This document shows positions 48,663 to 58,212 of a stretch of DNA of 64,000 nt, piece after piece. The notes beneath the pieces are model-generated. The model ran no database searches and was not told where the DNA came from. It was given only the letters and a program-made list of their open reading frames with translations. Location: the NCBI RefSeq assembly GCF_000735455.1, contig NZ_JMPS01000008.1, forward strand, positions 1 to 64,000, read 5' to 3'. The translations under genes were made by a program, and so were the position numbers. Each line of letters opens with the position of its first letter. The stretch's first letter is position 1. The DNA comes from Yokenella regensburgei ATCC 49455. Its GTDB lineage: Bacteria; Pseudomonadota; Gammaproteobacteria; Enterobacterales; Enterobacteriaceae.

Positions 48663-50248
48663 TCCCTGGCTGGCTCATTCCCGGTCTGACGGCGTCCACG
48701 TTAATGGTCGCCGTCGCACTGGCGGCCTTTTTTGCCCTGTGGTTTAACGCCCCCGCCGGATCGTGGGGTGATTTGCTGCAGGACAGTTACCTGTGGCACG
48801 TGGTGCGCTTCTCGTTCTGGCAGGCGTTTCTCTCCGCGCTGCTCTCCGTGGTACCGGCTATCTTTCTCGCCCGCGCGCTCTACCGACGCCGTTTCCCCGG
48901 CCGCAACGCTCTGCTACGCCTGTGTGCCATGACCTTAATTCTGCCGGTGCTGGTGGCGGTATTTGGCATTCTTAGCGTGTATGGTCGCCAGGGCTGGCTG
49001 TCCACCCTGTTTCAGGCGCTGGGCTGGGAGTGGACGTTCTCACCCTACGGCCTGCAGGGCATTCTGCTGGCACACGTCTTCTTTAACATGCCGATGGCAA
49101 CGCGCCTGCTATTGCAGGCGCAGGAGCAAATCCCCGGCGAACAGCGCCAGCTTGCCGCCCAGCTTGGCATGCGTGGGCTCGACTTCTTCCGTCTGGTGGA
49201 GTGGCCGTGGCTGCGCCGTCAGATCCTGCCGGTATCCGCACTGATTTTTATGCTCTGCTTCGCAAGCTTCGCTACCGTGCTATCCCTCGGCGGCGGGCCG
49301 CAGGCCACCACCATTGAGCTTGCGATCTATCAGGCGCTGAACTTTGATTATGACCCGGCGCGGGCGGCGATGCTGGCGGTTATCCAGATGGTCTGCTGCC
49401 TGGGACTGGTGTTGACCAGCCAGCGTCTGAGCAAAGCCATTGCGCCTGGCACAACCCGGATGAACGGCTGGCGCGATCCCGACGACCGGGTATGGAGCCG
49501 GATTGCTGACACATTGCTCATTGGCCTTTCGCTGCTACTGTTACTCCCCCCGCTGCTGGCGGTGATTGTCGATGGCCTCAACCGCCAGCTCCCACAGGTG
49601 TTGATGCAGCCGGTGCTATGGCAGGCACTGTGGACCTCTCTGCGCATTGCGCTGGCGGCAGGCATACTGAGCGTTGTCCTGACCATGATGCTGCTGTGGA
49701 GCAGCCGGGAGCTACGCGCCCGCCGTCGTCCACTGGCCGGCCAGGCGATGGAGCTCAGCGGTATGCTGATTCTGGCGATGCCTGGCATCGTGCTGGCTAC
49801 CGGCTTTTTCCTGCTACTGAACAACTCCGTGGGATTGCCGGAATCAGCGGATGGTATCGTCATCTTCACCAACGCATTGATGGCAATCCCTTATGCTCTG
49901 AAGGTGCTGGAAACGCCGATGCGCGATGTCAGTACCCGTTACGGCACCCTGTGCCAGTCGCTGGGGATGCAGGGCTTCAATCGCTTACGCATTGTGGAAC
50001 TGCGGGCGCTGCGTCGCCCCATAGCGCAGGCGCTGGCGTTTGCCTGCGTATTGTCGATTGGAGATTTTGGCGTGGTGGCGCTGTTTGGCAACGACAACTT
50101 CCGTACGCTACCGTTTTATCTGTTCCAGCAGATTGGCTCATATCGCGGCAACGATGGCGCTGTCACCGCACTCCTGCTGTTGCTGCTGTGCTTTATTCTT
50201 TTCACCGCGATTGAAAAACTTCCGGGACGCGATGCTAAAACTCAATGA
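48638..50248 (+). CDS. thiP: Thiamine ABC transporter permease ThiP
   Basis: ThiP is the inner-membrane permease, with two fused permease halves and about 12 helices in 536 residues (as in E. coli). The EAA-type loops contacting the ATPase are visible near 170-190 ([18 protein letters not shown]) and 440-460 ([17 protein letters not shown]). It overlaps thiB and, by 17 bases, thiQ. Confidence 0.97.
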   Translation: MATRRQPVIPGWLIPGLTASTLMVAVALAAFFALWFNAPAGSWGDLLQDSYLWHVVRFSFWQAFLSALLSVVPAIFLARALYRRRFPGRNALLRLCAMTLILPVLVAVFGILSVYGRQGWLSTLFQALGWEWTFSPYGLQGILLAHVFFNMPMATRLLLQAQEQIPGEQRQLAAQLGMRGLDFFRLVEWPWLRRQILPVSALIFMLCFASFATVLSLGGGPQATTIELAIYQALNFDYDPARAAMLAVIQMVCCLGLVLTSQRLSKAIAPGTTRMNGWRDPDDRVWSRIADTLLIGLSLLLLLPPLLAVIVDGLNRQLPQVLMQPVLWQALWTSLRIALAAGILSVVLTMMLLWSSRELRARRRPLAGQAMELSGMLILAMPGIVLATGFFLLLNNSVGLPESADGIVIFTNALMAIPYALKVLETPMRDVSTRYGTLCQSLGMQGFNRLRIVELRALRRPIAQALAFACVLSIGDFGVVALFGNDNFRTLPFYLFQQIGSYRGNDGAVTALLLLLLCFILFTAIEKLPGRDAKTQ

Positions 50249-50933
50249 TGTCACCTGGCTGTATCAGCATCTGCCGATGCGCTTTACCCTCTCTGTACGC
50301 CAGGGAGAGCAGATAGCCGTACTCGGCCCCAGCGGGGCGGGAAAAAGCACACTATTAAATCTAATCGCCGGCTTTCTCACCCCGGCAAGCGGCACTATCC
50401 TGATAGAAAATCAGCCCCATACCCATACCCCGCCGTCGCATCGCCCGGTCTCCATGCTGTTTCAGGAGAATAATCTCTTCAGCCATCTGACGGTGCGCCA
50501 GAACATAGGGCTGGGTCTGGATCCGGGCCTGCGCCTCAGCGAGGCGCAGCAGCATAAGCTGGAAGTGATTGCTGAACAGATGGGGATCTCCTCGATGCTC
50601 AGCCGTTTGCCCGGTGAGCTTTCCGGTGGGCAACGTCAACGTGCGGCGCTGGCGCGCTGCCTGGTACGAGAACAGCCGATATTGCTGCTGGATGAGCCAT
50701 TTTCAGCGCTGGATCCGGCACTGCGTCAGGAGATGCTGCTGCTGGTAAACGATGTCTGTCGCCGCCAGCACTTAACATTGCTGATGGTGTCTCATAGTGT
50801 GGAAGATGCCGCCCGTATCGCCGAGCGCGCGCTGGTGGTAGCGGAAGGCCGAATCGCCTGGGATGGGTTAACCGGGGAGTTACTCAGCGGCGAAGCCAGT
50901 GCCTCACCGCTGCTCGGGATTACACGCCGTTAG
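50232..50933 (+). CDS. thiQ: Thiamine ABC transporter ATPase ThiQ
   Basis: ThiQ is the ATPase of the thiamine importer. From ATG 50232 it has 233 residues, one more than I recall in E. coli. Walker [10 protein letters not shown] is at 32-40, the signature LSGGQRQR near 128-135 and Walker [12 protein letters not shown] near 151-161. It ends within a 4-base overlap with the convergent yabI. Confidence 0.97.
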   Translation: MLKLNDVTWLYQHLPMRFTLSVRQGEQIAVLGPSGAGKSTLLNLIAGFLTPASGTILIENQPHTHTPPSHRPVSMLFQENNLFSHLTVRQNIGLGLDPGLRLSEAQQHKLEVIAEQMGISSMLSRLPGELSGGQRQRAALARCLVREQPILLLDEPFSALDPALRQEMLLLVNDVCRRQHLTLLMVSHSVEDAARIAERALVVAEGRIAWDGLTGELLSGEASASPLLGITRR

Positions 50934-51697
50934 CGGCTGACCACTTTCGCCAGAATATCGAGGTATACCGGCATCAGCGGGTGGCGGAACACGGCCACCA
51001 GCGCCACCACTGCAACGCCAAGCAGTAACGGTGCCAGCCACAGCAGGCGACTACGCGGCAAATATCGCGTCAGCCGATCGCGGCTCGCCTTGCCACTGCG
51101 CCACAGACGCCAGCACAGATAGGCGGCAACCCATAACAGCAGCGCAGCCAGCAGCAATAACCATTTAAACCCACTGCTTTGCATGTCGGCAGGAATATCG
51201 ATTGCCGCCCCTGCGAGGATCCCCGGCAGGAAATAGACCGGCGGCCACAGCAGGCAGCCGATGATATTCGGCAGCGCAAATTTGGCAACCGACAGATCCA
51301 GCATTCCTGCCACCATCGGCACCAGCGGACGGGTCGGCCCGACAAAGCGTCCTACCAGGATAGTAAACATGCTGTGCTGATGCAAAGCGTGTTCGGTCTT
51401 ATCCAGTAGCGATTTGTTTTTCTTCATGAACGACCAGCGGTGCAGCGGCTTTTTGAAGCGCCAGCCAAGCCAGAAGGAGATCCAGTCGCCCAGCAGACAG
51501 CCGATGATGCCCGCCAGCCACGCCTGCCAGAAACTTATCTCGCCACCGCCAATGAGCGCACCAAGCCCGGCCATCATCACCGTTCCCGGCAGAATAAGCC
51601 CAACCAGCGCCAGTGACTCAAGAAACGCCACCAGTGCGACAGCAATCAGCGAATACATCGCCGACTGCGTAATGAAGTGTTCCAGCATTGCCTGCAT
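50930..51697 (-). CDS. yabI: DedA-family inner-membrane protein YabI
   Basis: YabI belongs to the DedA family of membrane proteins, linked to lipid-carrier recycling and envelope homeostasis. The 255 residues are about the E. coli length. The family motifs E-x-x-x-P-x-P-type ([15 protein letters not shown], 34-48) and [16 protein letters not shown] near 115-130 are present, with about five hydrophobic segments. It starts about 150 bases before the retron RNA. Confidence 0.93.
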   Translation of the reverse strand: MQAMLEHFITQSAMYSLIAVALVAFLESLALVGLILPGTVMMAGLGALIGGGEISFWQAWLAGIIGCLLGDWISFWLGWRFKKPLHRWSFMKKNKSLLDKTEHALHQHSMFTILVGRFVGPTRPLVPMVAGMLDLSVAKFALPNIIGCLLWPPVYFLPGILAGAAIDIPADMQSSGFKWLLLLAALLLWVAAYLCWRLWRSGKASRDRLTRYLPRSRLLWLAPLLLGVAVVALVAVFRHPLMPVYLDILAKVVSR

Positions 51698-51807
51698 AGC
51701 GCGTCCGGTCAGGAAAAAGAGTCAGGGATTCTCAAAGGGTCCCGGCGAGGAGTCAAGCAAAGTCGTTACTTTCCTGTAACAAAACAATACCACATAACGC
51801 AGGTTTT

Positions 51808-51837
51808 TTGCGGTAAGGCGACGCTTAAGGATATACT
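51808..51837 (+). promoter_or_regulatory. Predicted retron promoter
   Basis: TTGCGG (51808-51813) and TATACT (51832-51837) are 18 bases apart. Transcription would start 6-8 bases downstream, at 51843-51845, which is exactly where the a1 repeat begins. Confidence 0.65.
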
Positions 51838-51843
51838 CGAAAA

Positions 51844-52027
51844 GCCAGCAGCAGACGCAGCTTTCCCAGTGAAATCACTGGCGGAGCGGCGAGTCGCCGT
51901 TCTGTATTTATTTCTGCGACATTGACCCTAAGGTGTTCCGGAGTACGACAGCACACTACGTGTGCGCGCTTCGCGAAGGTACACCTTCACACCTTACGGA
52001 ATCATTTTGTGGTGCGCTGCTGCTGGC
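51844..52027 (+). ncRNA. Retron msr-msd RNA (template for msDNA)
   Basis: This 184-base stretch upstream of the reverse transcriptase has the parts of a retron RNA in order. The a1 repeat gccagcagcag (51844-51854) is perfectly complementary to a2 at 52017-52027, and cgca/tgcg (51856-51859 with 52013-52016) extends the pair by 4 bp across a bulged A. AGC directly after a1 contains the candidate priming guanosine (51860). The msr stem-loops are 51866-51881 (6-7 bp) and 51882-51904 (10 bp, G-U pairs included). The msd hairpin has an 8-bp base stem (51929-51936 with 51989-51996), an inner gtac/gtac stem, and two apical hairpins at 51951-51965 and 51969-51978. The predicted msDNA is roughly 85-105 nt. 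Boundaries are predictions. Confidence 0.82.
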
Positions 52028-52051
52028 ACCTCGATAAGGAGCATCGTTCGT

Positions 52052-52996
52052 ATGAATGCCGCACAGCTTAGCCTGGTTTCGCTTGAACTTACCGGTCACC
52101 CGTACTGGAGCCCGCACAAACAGCTCCGCTGCCTGTACGCGCTCAGCAATCACAGCGAGCGTCATTACCGCACGCTTTCATTACCCAAGCGCAGCGGCGG
52201 CATGCGCAACATTCAGGTCCCCGACCCTCTTCTCAGGCAGGTTCAACGGCATATTCTGCGCCACGTGTTGTCACTACTGCCGCTCTCACCCTTCGCCACG
52301 GCCTGGCGCCCCGAGTACTCGTTGCGGCACAATGTTCTGCCGCATCTTGGGAAAAAACAGGTGCTGAAGCTCGATATTGAGAACTTCTTCCCTGGCATTA
52401 TCTTTCCGCAGGTTCAGCAGTTAGCCTTCGCTAAAACCTGCCTGCCCTATGCCGCGACAACGCTTTTAAGTCACCTCTGCTGCTACCGGGACCGTCTGCC
52501 GCAGGGTGCCCCAACGTCACCGATGCTGGCAAACCTGGTGATGCGCCCTTTTGATGATTACATCGGTGACTGGTGCCAGCAGCAGGAGATCGCCTACACC
52601 CGCTACGGCGACGATATGACCTTTTCCGGTGATTTCGACGCCCGACGGGTGCAAAATAAAGTGGCCGGTTTTCTTGGCGAAATGGGTATGGTGCTCAACG
52701 AGGGTAAAACCCGGGTGATGAGGCGCGGTCAGCAGCAAATAGTCACCGGCATTATTGTTAACGAATCCACGCCCCGTGCCCCGCGCGAGATGCGCAGGGC
52801 GCTACGACAGGCGCTCTATTATTATGGAAAATATGGAGCTTCAGCCGTTCCCGAGGGCTTTGATGAGCAACAGTGGCTACAGTCGCTGCACGGCAAAATC
52901 ACCTTCATCCTGCAGATCCACCCGGAAGATGCTGCCCTGCAGCATGCCCGCGGAATACTACAACGGCAACTGAAGGCTATTCGCAGCCAGCCCTGA
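52052..52996 (+). CDS. Retron reverse transcriptase
   Basis: This 314-residue reverse transcriptase would copy the msd RNA into branched msDNA. The motifs are in order: LPKRSGGMR (44-52), N94-VLP-H98 (form of the retron NAxxH), LDIENFF with Asp108, [13 protein letters not shown] (149-161), YGDD (185-188) with catalytic Asp187 and Asp188, LNEGKTRVM, and the retron signature VTG (231-233). A C-terminal thumb follows. No effector domain (TOPRIM, protease, ATPase, membrane) is fused, and no neighbour fits. I chose ATG 52052, after AAGGAG and 24 bases past a2; the open frame upstream runs through the msd. The last six codons and the stop overlap araC by 20 bases. Codon use looks host-like. The size is close to that I recall for retron Ec107 (about 319 residues). 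Confidence 0.93.
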   Translation: MNAAQLSLVSLELTGHPYWSPHKQLRCLYALSNHSERHYRTLSLPKRSGGMRNIQVPDPLLRQVQRHILRHVLSLLPLSPFATAWRPEYSLRHNVLPHLGKKQVLKLDIENFFPGIIFPQVQQLAFAKTCLPYAATTLLSHLCCYRDRLPQGAPTSPMLANLVMRPFDDYIGDWCQQQEIAYTRYGDDMTFSGDFDARRVQNKVAGFLGEMGMVLNEGKTRVMRRGQQQIVTGIIVNESTPRAPREMRRALRQALYYYGKYGASAVPEGFDEQQWLQSLHGKITFILQIHPEDAALQHARGILQRQLKAIRSQP

Positions 52997-53822
52997 ACTC
53001 ACTGGGGCTCGCCCCGGTGCATTTCTTAAAGACCCGTGAAAAATAGAGCTGATCTTCGAACCCCACGTTACGTCCCACGCTTGAAACCGGCATTCGCGTC
53101 GTACTGAGCAGCAGTTTGGCCTGGCTGATACGCTGGTCTTCACGCCAGCTAAGCACGCTGACGCCCAGCTGCTGCCGGAAAAGATGCGACAGCCGCGACG
53201 GTGAAAGGCACACGTGTTGCGCCACCCTTGCTATCTCAAAATGCGGGTCGGCCAGGTGATCGCTGATGTACTGGCAGGCATCGCGTACCCGATTGTCCAT
53301 CGGCGGATGCAGCGACTCGTTGATGGCTTCCATTCGGCGTAGCAGTAACTGCTCCAGCAGGTTTATCGCCAGCAGTTCAGAGTAACGTCCGGCACCCTGC
53401 CCGGCTTCGATGATTTGCCCGAATAACCCGGCAAAGCAGGCCAGATGCGCATCATCCGGGCGGTAAAAACCGGTCTGACCGAAGAGGGTCGGCCAGCTCA
53501 GCCATTCGTGCCAGTAGGCGCGTGGGCGGAAGTAAACCCACTGGTGATACCACTCTTCTGCATCCGGATGGCGGCCATAGTGGTGAATTTCACCGGGAGG
53601 AAACAGAACGATATCACCCGGACGGCAAACAAACTGCCGGCCATGGTTGTTAATGATCCCTTCTCCGCGAACCGTCAGGTTAAGGATATAGCCCTTCATA
53701 CCTGCCGGACGGTCGATAAAAAAATCGAGATACCCTTCGGCCTCAATAGGCGTTAATCCCGCCACCAGATGGGCATTAAACGAATAGCCAGGTAACAGAG
53801 GATCGTTCTGCGTTTCAGCCAT
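52977..53822 (-). CDS. araC: Arabinose operon regulator AraC
   Basis: AraC represses araBAD without arabinose, by looping between O2 and I1, and activates it with arabinose. The 281 residues are the Salmonella length; E. coli has 292 through a longer C-terminal tail. The N-terminal arm and cupin dimer domain (up to about 170) bind arabinose, and two HTH units of the AraC DNA-binding domain follow ([18 protein letters not shown] and [23 protein letters not shown]). It is convergent with the retron RT and divergent from araB. Confidence 0.98.
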   Translation of the reverse strand: MAETQNDPLLPGYSFNAHLVAGLTPIEAEGYLDFFIDRPAGMKGYILNLTVRGEGIINNHGRQFVCRPGDIVLFPPGEIHHYGRHPDAEEWYHQWVYFRPRAYWHEWLSWPTLFGQTGFYRPDDAHLACFAGLFGQIIEAGQGAGRYSELLAINLLEQLLLRRMEAINESLHPPMDNRVRDACQYISDHLADPHFEIARVAQHVCLSPSRLSHLFRQQLGVSVLSWREDQRISQAKLLLSTTRMPVSSVGRNVGFEDQLYFSRVFKKCTGASPSEFRAGCE

Positions 53823-53854
53823 TTTCTTCAGTACTCCCGGAGTTAATCAAGGAA

Positions 53855-53871
53855 ACCAATTGTCCATATTG
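53855..53871 (-). promoter_or_regulatory. araO2 operator
   Basis: The accaattgtccatatt sequence just upstream of araC matches the E. coli araO2 site, to which AraC binds for loop repression with araI1. Its distance from I1 is 180 bases between the shared cores. Confidence 0.85.
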
Positions 53872-54021
53872 ATATTTCTGTCCCTGGTACTGTTCTTCAC
53901 GCCCGAAAGCCCAGAACATTATCGCTACAGCCCGCTTAGCTCAGGAAAGCGACTGCGAATAACGGTATCTGACGGGTAACGAAAGTGTCTATAAAGACGG
54001 CTGAAATGTCCACATTGATTC

Positions 54022-54042
54022 TTTGCACGACATCACACTTTG
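54022..54042 (+). promoter_or_regulatory. CRP site of the ara promoters
   Basis: TTTGC-N6-TCACA (54022-54037) with following CTTTG equals the E. coli ara CRP site. It serves pBAD and the divergent pC. Confidence 0.8.
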
Positions 54043-54050
54043 CTACGCCA

Positions 54051-54114
54051 TAGCCATTTAGTCCATAAGATTAGCGGTTCCAGCCTGACCCTTTTTAACA
54101 GCGATATCTACTGT
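54051..54114 (+). promoter_or_regulatory. araI1-I2 sites and araBAD promoter
   Basis: araI1 is TAGCCATTTAGTCCATA (54051-54067). I2 follows 21 bases on from the I1 start (about 54072-54088). The -35 CTGACC (54085-54090) and -10 TACTGT (54109-54114) are 18 bases apart. The arrangement is that of E. coli pBAD. The 325 bases between araC and araB hold nothing else supportable besides these sites, the araO1 area and the araC promoter. Confidence 0.9.
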
Positions 54115-54147
54115 TTCCCCATGACCTTTCTTGCATGGAGTAACACG

Positions 54148-55839
54148 ATGGCAATAGCAATTGGCCTCGATTTTGGCAGCGATTCTGTCCGCGCACTGGC
54201 GGTGGATTGCGCCGATGGCCGCGAAATCGCCACCAGCGTCGAATGGTATCCGCGCTGGCTGGAAGGACGCTTTTGCGACGCGCCGCACAACCAGTTTCGC
54301 CACCACCCGCTTGATTACATCGAAGCGATGGAAAGCGCGTTAAAAAGCGTGCTGGCGGAGCTTGGCGAAGCGCGGTGTGCGCAGGTGGTAGGGATTGGTG
54401 TAGACAGCACCGGTTCAACGCCCGCCCCGATTGACGCGCAGGGCAACGTTTTGGCTCTGCGCCCGGAATTCGCTGATAACCCCAATGCCATGTTCGTGTT
54501 GTGGAAAGATCACACCGCGGTGGAAGAAGCCGAAGCCATCACCCACCTGTGCCATCAGCCGGGCAATATCGATTACTCGCGCTATATCGGCGGAGTCTAC
54601 TCCAGCGAATGGTTCTGGGCCAAGATCCTTCATGTTACTCGTGAAGACCGACGTGTGGCGCAGGCCGCCGCCTCGTGGGTGGAGCTGTGCGACTGGGTTC
54701 CGGCTCTGCTTTCCGGCACGACCGCCCCGGCATCACTTCGCCGGGGTCGCTGCAGCGCGGGGCATAAGTCGCTGTGGCACGAAAGCTGGGGAGGACTGCC
54801 GCCTGCCAGCTTCTTCGACGCGCTGGATCCGATTCTGAATCAGCACCTTGAATACCCGCTTTTTACCGATACTTTTACCGCCGACCTTCCGGTAGGGACG
54901 CTGTGCGCCGAGTGGGCCAGTCGCCTGGGGCTTGCACAGAGCGTAGTGATTTCCGGCGGCGCATTTGACTGCCACATGGGTGCCGTTGGCGCGGGCGCAC
55001 AGCCGAATACTCTGGTGAAAGTCATTGGCACTTCTACCTGCGATATTCTGATTGCCGACCAACAGAGCGTGGGCGATCGCGCGGTGAAAGGGATTTGCGG
55101 CCAGGTCGACGGCAGCGTCGTCCCGGATTTCATTGGAATGGAAGCCGGGCAATCTGCCTTCGGTGATATCTACGCCTGGTTTGGCCGTATTCTCGGTTGG
55201 CCGCTTGAACAACTGGCACAACAGCACCCGGAACTCAAAGACCAGCTCCAGACGGCCCAGAAACAGCTGCTTTCAAACCTCACCGACGCCTGGGCGAAAA
55301 ACCCGTCGCTGGAGCATCTGCCGGTGATCCTCGACTGGTTTAATGGCCGCCGAACGCCGGACGCCAACCAGCGTCTGAAAGGCGTCATTACCGATCTGAA
55401 TCTGGCGACGGACGCCCCGGCGCTGTTCGGTGGGCTGATTGCCGCCACCGCCTTTGGTGCTCGTGCCATTATGGAGTGTTTCACCACCCAGGGGATCCCG
55501 GTCAACAACGTCATGGCCCTCGGCGGCATCGCGCGCAAAAACCCGGTGGTGATGCAGGTGTGCTGCGACGTTTTAAATCGCCCGCTGCAGATAATCGCCT
55601 CTGACCAGTGCTGCGCGCTGGGCGCCGCTATCTTCGCCGCCACCGCTGCGGGCGAATTCACCGATATTCCTGCTGCACAGCAGCGGATGGCGAGCAATGT
55701 CGAAGTGACGCTGCATCCGCGAGCGCAGCAGGCTCAACGCTTCGAGCAACTGTATCAACGCTATCGCCAGTGGGCCACCAGTGCGGAACAGCACTATCTC
55801 GCGAAACCCACAGTTTCTCAGCCAGCTCTGACTCATTAA
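54148..55839 (+). CDS. araB: L-ribulokinase AraB
   Basis: AraB phosphorylates L-ribulose with ATP. Starting with ATG 54148 ([18 protein letters not shown]) after TGGAG it has 563 residues (566 in E. coli). It is an FGGY-family kinase with the phosphate loop GLDFGSDS (6-13) and GGAFDCHMG near 270. The open frame upstream spans the promoter and is ignored. araA follows after 10 bases. Confidence 0.98.
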   Translation: MAIAIGLDFGSDSVRALAVDCADGREIATSVEWYPRWLEGRFCDAPHNQFRHHPLDYIEAMESALKSVLAELGEARCAQVVGIGVDSTGSTPAPIDAQGNVLALRPEFADNPNAMFVLWKDHTAVEEAEAITHLCHQPGNIDYSRYIGGVYSSEWFWAKILHVTREDRRVAQAAASWVELCDWVPALLSGTTAPASLRRGRCSAGHKSLWHESWGGLPPASFFDALDPILNQHLEYPLFTDTFTADLPVGTLCAEWASRLGLAQSVVISGGAFDCHMGAVGAGAQPNTLVKVIGTSTCDILIADQQSVGDRAVKGICGQVDGSVVPDFIGMEAGQSAFGDIYAWFGRILGWPLEQLAQQHPELKDQLQTAQKQLLSNLTDAWAKNPSLEHLPVILDWFNGRRTPDANQRLKGVITDLNLATDAPALFGGLIAATAFGARAIMECFTTQGIPVNNVMALGGIARKNPVVMQVCCDVLNRPLQIIASDQCCALGAAIFAATAAGEFTDIPAAQQRMASNVEVTLHPRAQQAQRFEQLYQRYRQWATSAEQHYLAKPTVSQPALTH

Positions 55840-55849
55840 GGACACCAGA

Positions 55850-57352
55850 ATGAAGATTTTTAATCAGTATGAAGTGTGGTTTGTCATCGGCAGCCAGCAT
55901 CTGTATGGCAGCGAAACGCTACGTCAGGTGACTCAGCACGCCGAACACGTGGTCAATGCACTGAATGCCGAAGCCGGGCTCCCTTGCCGTCTGGTGCTGA
56001 AACCACTCGGCACCACTCCGGATGAAATCACTCGTATCTGCCGCGATGCCAACTACGACGACAAATGCGCCGGGCTGGTGGTGTGGTTGCACACCTTCTC
56101 TCCGGCCAAAATGTGGATTAACGGCCTGACCATACTGAATAAACCGCTACTCCAGTTCCATACTCAGTTCAATGCCGCGCTGCCGTGGGACAGCATTGAT
56201 ATGGACTTCATGAACCTGAACCAGACCGCACACGGTGGCCGCGAGTTTGGCTTTATCGGCGCGCGCATGCGCCAGAACCACAGCGTGGTTACCGGGCACT
56301 GGCAGGATAAGCACGCGCACCAGCGTATCGGATCATGGATGCGCCAGGCCGTCTCAAAGCAGGATACCCGCCAGCTGAAAGTGGTGCGCTTCGGCGACAA
56401 CATGCGTGAAGTGGCGGTGACCGACGGCGATAAAGTGGCTGCGCAGATCAAGTTTGGTTTTAGCGTGAATACCTGGGCGGTCGGCGATTTAGTGCAGGTA
56501 GTGAACGCGGTCAGCGAAGGAGATATCAGTGCGCTGGTTGATGAATATGAAAGCTGCTATCGGCTGACCCCTGTCGCACAGGTGAACGGCGACAAACGCC
56601 AGAACGTCCTTGATGCCGCCCGCATTGAGCTTGGCATGAAGCAGTTTCTTGAGCAGGGCGGGTTTCATGCTTTCACCACCACCTTCGAAGACTTACATGG
56701 TCTGAAGCAGTTGCCGGGTCTTGCGGTTCAGCGCCTGATGCAACAGGGCTACGGTTTCGCCGGTGAAGGCGACTGGAAAACCGCCGCGCTGCTGCGCATC
56801 ATGAAGGTCATGGGTACCGGTCTTAGCGGCGGAACCTCTTTTATGGAGGATTACACCTATCACTTCGACAATGGCAACGATCTGGTGCTGGGTTCACACA
56901 TGCTGGAGGTCTGTCCAGGCATCGCAACCGATGAAAAACCAATTCTCGATGTTCAGCCGCTCGGCATTGGCGGCAAAGCCGACCCTGCCCGCCTTATTTT
57001 CAACACCCGTACCGGCCCGGCGATTGTCGCGAGCCTTATCGATCTCGGCGATCGTTTCCGCCTGCTGGTGAACACCATTGAAGCCGTGAACACGCCGCAT
57101 GCTCTGCCGAAACTGCCGGTGGCCAACGCGCTGTGGAAAGCACAACCGGATCTGCAGACCGCCTCAGAAGCGTGGATCATCGCCGGTGGCGCACACCATA
57201 CCGTGTTCAGCCATGCGTTGACGCTTGACGACATGCGCCAGTTCTCCGAGCTGCACGGCATCGAGCTGACGGTCATTGATAACGACACCCGCCTGCCAGC
57301 GTTCAAAGACGCGCTGCGCTGGAACGAAGTGTATTACGGCCGTCAGCGTTAA
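55850..57352 (+). CDS. araA: L-arabinose isomerase AraA
   Basis: AraA interconverts L-arabinose and L-ribulose with manganese. The 500 residues equal the E. coli length. Metal-binding residues are carried by Glu306 and Glu333 regions ([11 protein letters not shown] and [10 protein letters not shown]) and by His450-type HHTVFSH. It is separated from araD by a REP pair. Confidence 0.98.
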   Translation: MKIFNQYEVWFVIGSQHLYGSETLRQVTQHAEHVVNALNAEAGLPCRLVLKPLGTTPDEITRICRDANYDDKCAGLVVWLHTFSPAKMWINGLTILNKPLLQFHTQFNAALPWDSIDMDFMNLNQTAHGGREFGFIGARMRQNHSVVTGHWQDKHAHQRIGSWMRQAVSKQDTRQLKVVRFGDNMREVAVTDGDKVAAQIKFGFSVNTWAVGDLVQVVNAVSEGDISALVDEYESCYRLTPVAQVNGDKRQNVLDAARIELGMKQFLEQGGFHAFTTTFEDLHGLKQLPGLAVQRLMQQGYGFAGEGDWKTAALLRIMKVMGTGLSGGTSFMEDYTYHFDNGNDLVLGSHMLEVCPGIATDEKPILDVQPLGIGGKADPARLIFNTRTGPAIVASLIDLGDRFRLLVNTIEAVNTPHALPKLPVANALWKAQPDLQTASEAWIIAGGAHHTVFSHALTLDDMRQFSELHGIELTVIDNDTRLPAFKDALRWNEVYYGRQR

Positions 57353-57359
57353 CCGTCTT

Positions 57360-57425
57360 GCCCGGTGCGCTTCGCTTACCGGGCCTACATTGTGGCGTAG
57401 GCCGGATAAGCAACGCGCATCCGGC
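57360..57425. repeat. BIME: inverted pair of REP elements between araA and araD
   Basis: Two REP palindromes in opposite orientation (57360-57388 and 57397-57425) lie inside the araBAD transcript. E. coli also has REP sequences here; such elements can lower distal expression or protect upstream mRNA. Confidence 0.88.
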
Positions 57426-57440
57426 ATAAGGGAGAGCACT

Positions 57441-58136
57441 ATGCTCAATACACTCAAACAGCAGGTACTGGACGCCAATCTGGCCCTGCCGCGGCACCAT
57501 CTGGTCACTCTGACCTGGGGCAACGTCAGCGCGGTCGATCGCGAGCATGGCGTGCTGGTGATAAAACCGTCCGGTGTCGACTACAGCGTGATGACACCTG
57601 CCGATATGGTGGTGGTCAGCCTTGAAACCGGTGAGGTGATTGAAGGGAATAAAAAGCCGTCGTCAGACACGCCGACCCACCGTTTACTGTATCAGGCGTT
57701 TCCATCGATTGGCGGGATCGTGCATACCCATTCCCGGCACGCTACCATCTGGGCGCAGGCGGGGCAGGCGATCCCGGCAACCGGTACCACGCATGCCGAC
57801 TATTTTTATGGTGCGATCCCCTGCACGCGAAAAATGAGTGAGCAGGAGATTAACGGCGAATACGAATGGGAGACCGGCCGGGTAATCGTCGAAACCTTCC
57901 GACAGCAGCACCTCGACGCACAGCAAATGCCCGGCGTGCTGGTGCACTCTCACGGCCCCTTCACGTGGGGCAATAACGCCGAAGAGGCGGTGCACAACGC
58001 CATCGTGCTGGAAGAGATCGCCTACATGGGCATTTTCTGCCGCCAGCTGGCGCCGAAATTACCCGATATGCAGCAAACTCTGCTGGATAAACACTACCTG
58101 CGTAAACACGGGGCGAAAGCGTACTACGGGCAGTAA
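57441..58136 (+). CDS. araD: L-ribulose-5-phosphate 4-epimerase AraD
   Basis: AraD converts L-ribulose 5-phosphate to D-xylulose 5-phosphate. With ATG 57441 after AGGGAGAG it has 231 residues, as in E. coli. The class II aldolase-like zinc site uses the HTHSRHAT (95-102) histidines and a third near residue 171 (HSHGPF). It ends 33 bases before the terminator. Confidence 0.98.
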   Translation: MLNTLKQQVLDANLALPRHHLVTLTWGNVSAVDREHGVLVIKPSGVDYSVMTPADMVVVSLETGEVIEGNKKPSSDTPTHRLLYQAFPSIGGIVHTHSRHATIWAQAGQAIPATGTTHADYFYGAIPCTRKMSEQEINGEYEWETGRVIVETFRQQHLDAQQMPGVLVHSHGPFTWGNNAEEAVHNAIVLEEIAYMGIFCRQLAPKLPDMQQTLLDKHYLRKHGAKAYYGQ

Positions 58137-58137
58137 T

Positions 58138-58157
58138 TACTGTACAAAACCTCAGTA
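58138..58157 (+). promoter_or_regulatory. LexA box of polB
   Basis: TACTGTACAAAACCTCAGTA contains CTG-N10-CAG, the SOS box core, directly after the araD stop. It is upstream of the polB promoter, matching DNA polymerase II as an SOS gene (dinA). Confidence 0.82.
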
Positions 58158-58169
58158 AACGAACTAAAA

Positions 58170-58199
58170 CCAGGCTATACTAACGCCTGGTTTTATTTT
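58170..58199 (+). terminator. araBAD terminator overlapping the polB promoter
   Basis: The hairpin ccaggc/gcctgg (58170-58175 with 58185-58190) is followed by ttttatttt. Its loop contains TATACT (58176-58181), the likely polB -10. Transcript read-through at this terminator into polB is described for E. coli. Confidence 0.8.
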
Positions 58200-58212
58200 G
58201 TGAGAATGCAGC

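Noticed and set aside
51677-51925. 82-codon plus-strand ORF over the yabI start and retron msr, as a possible retron effector
   Set aside because: It lies antisense to yabI for its first part, has no good ribosome-binding site, no recognisable domain, and its end falls in the predicted msr.
52977-53010. AraC truncated by the retron insertion (281 instead of 292 residues)
   Set aside because: 281 is, from memory, the normal Salmonella length, so the shorter tail cannot be laid to the insertion.
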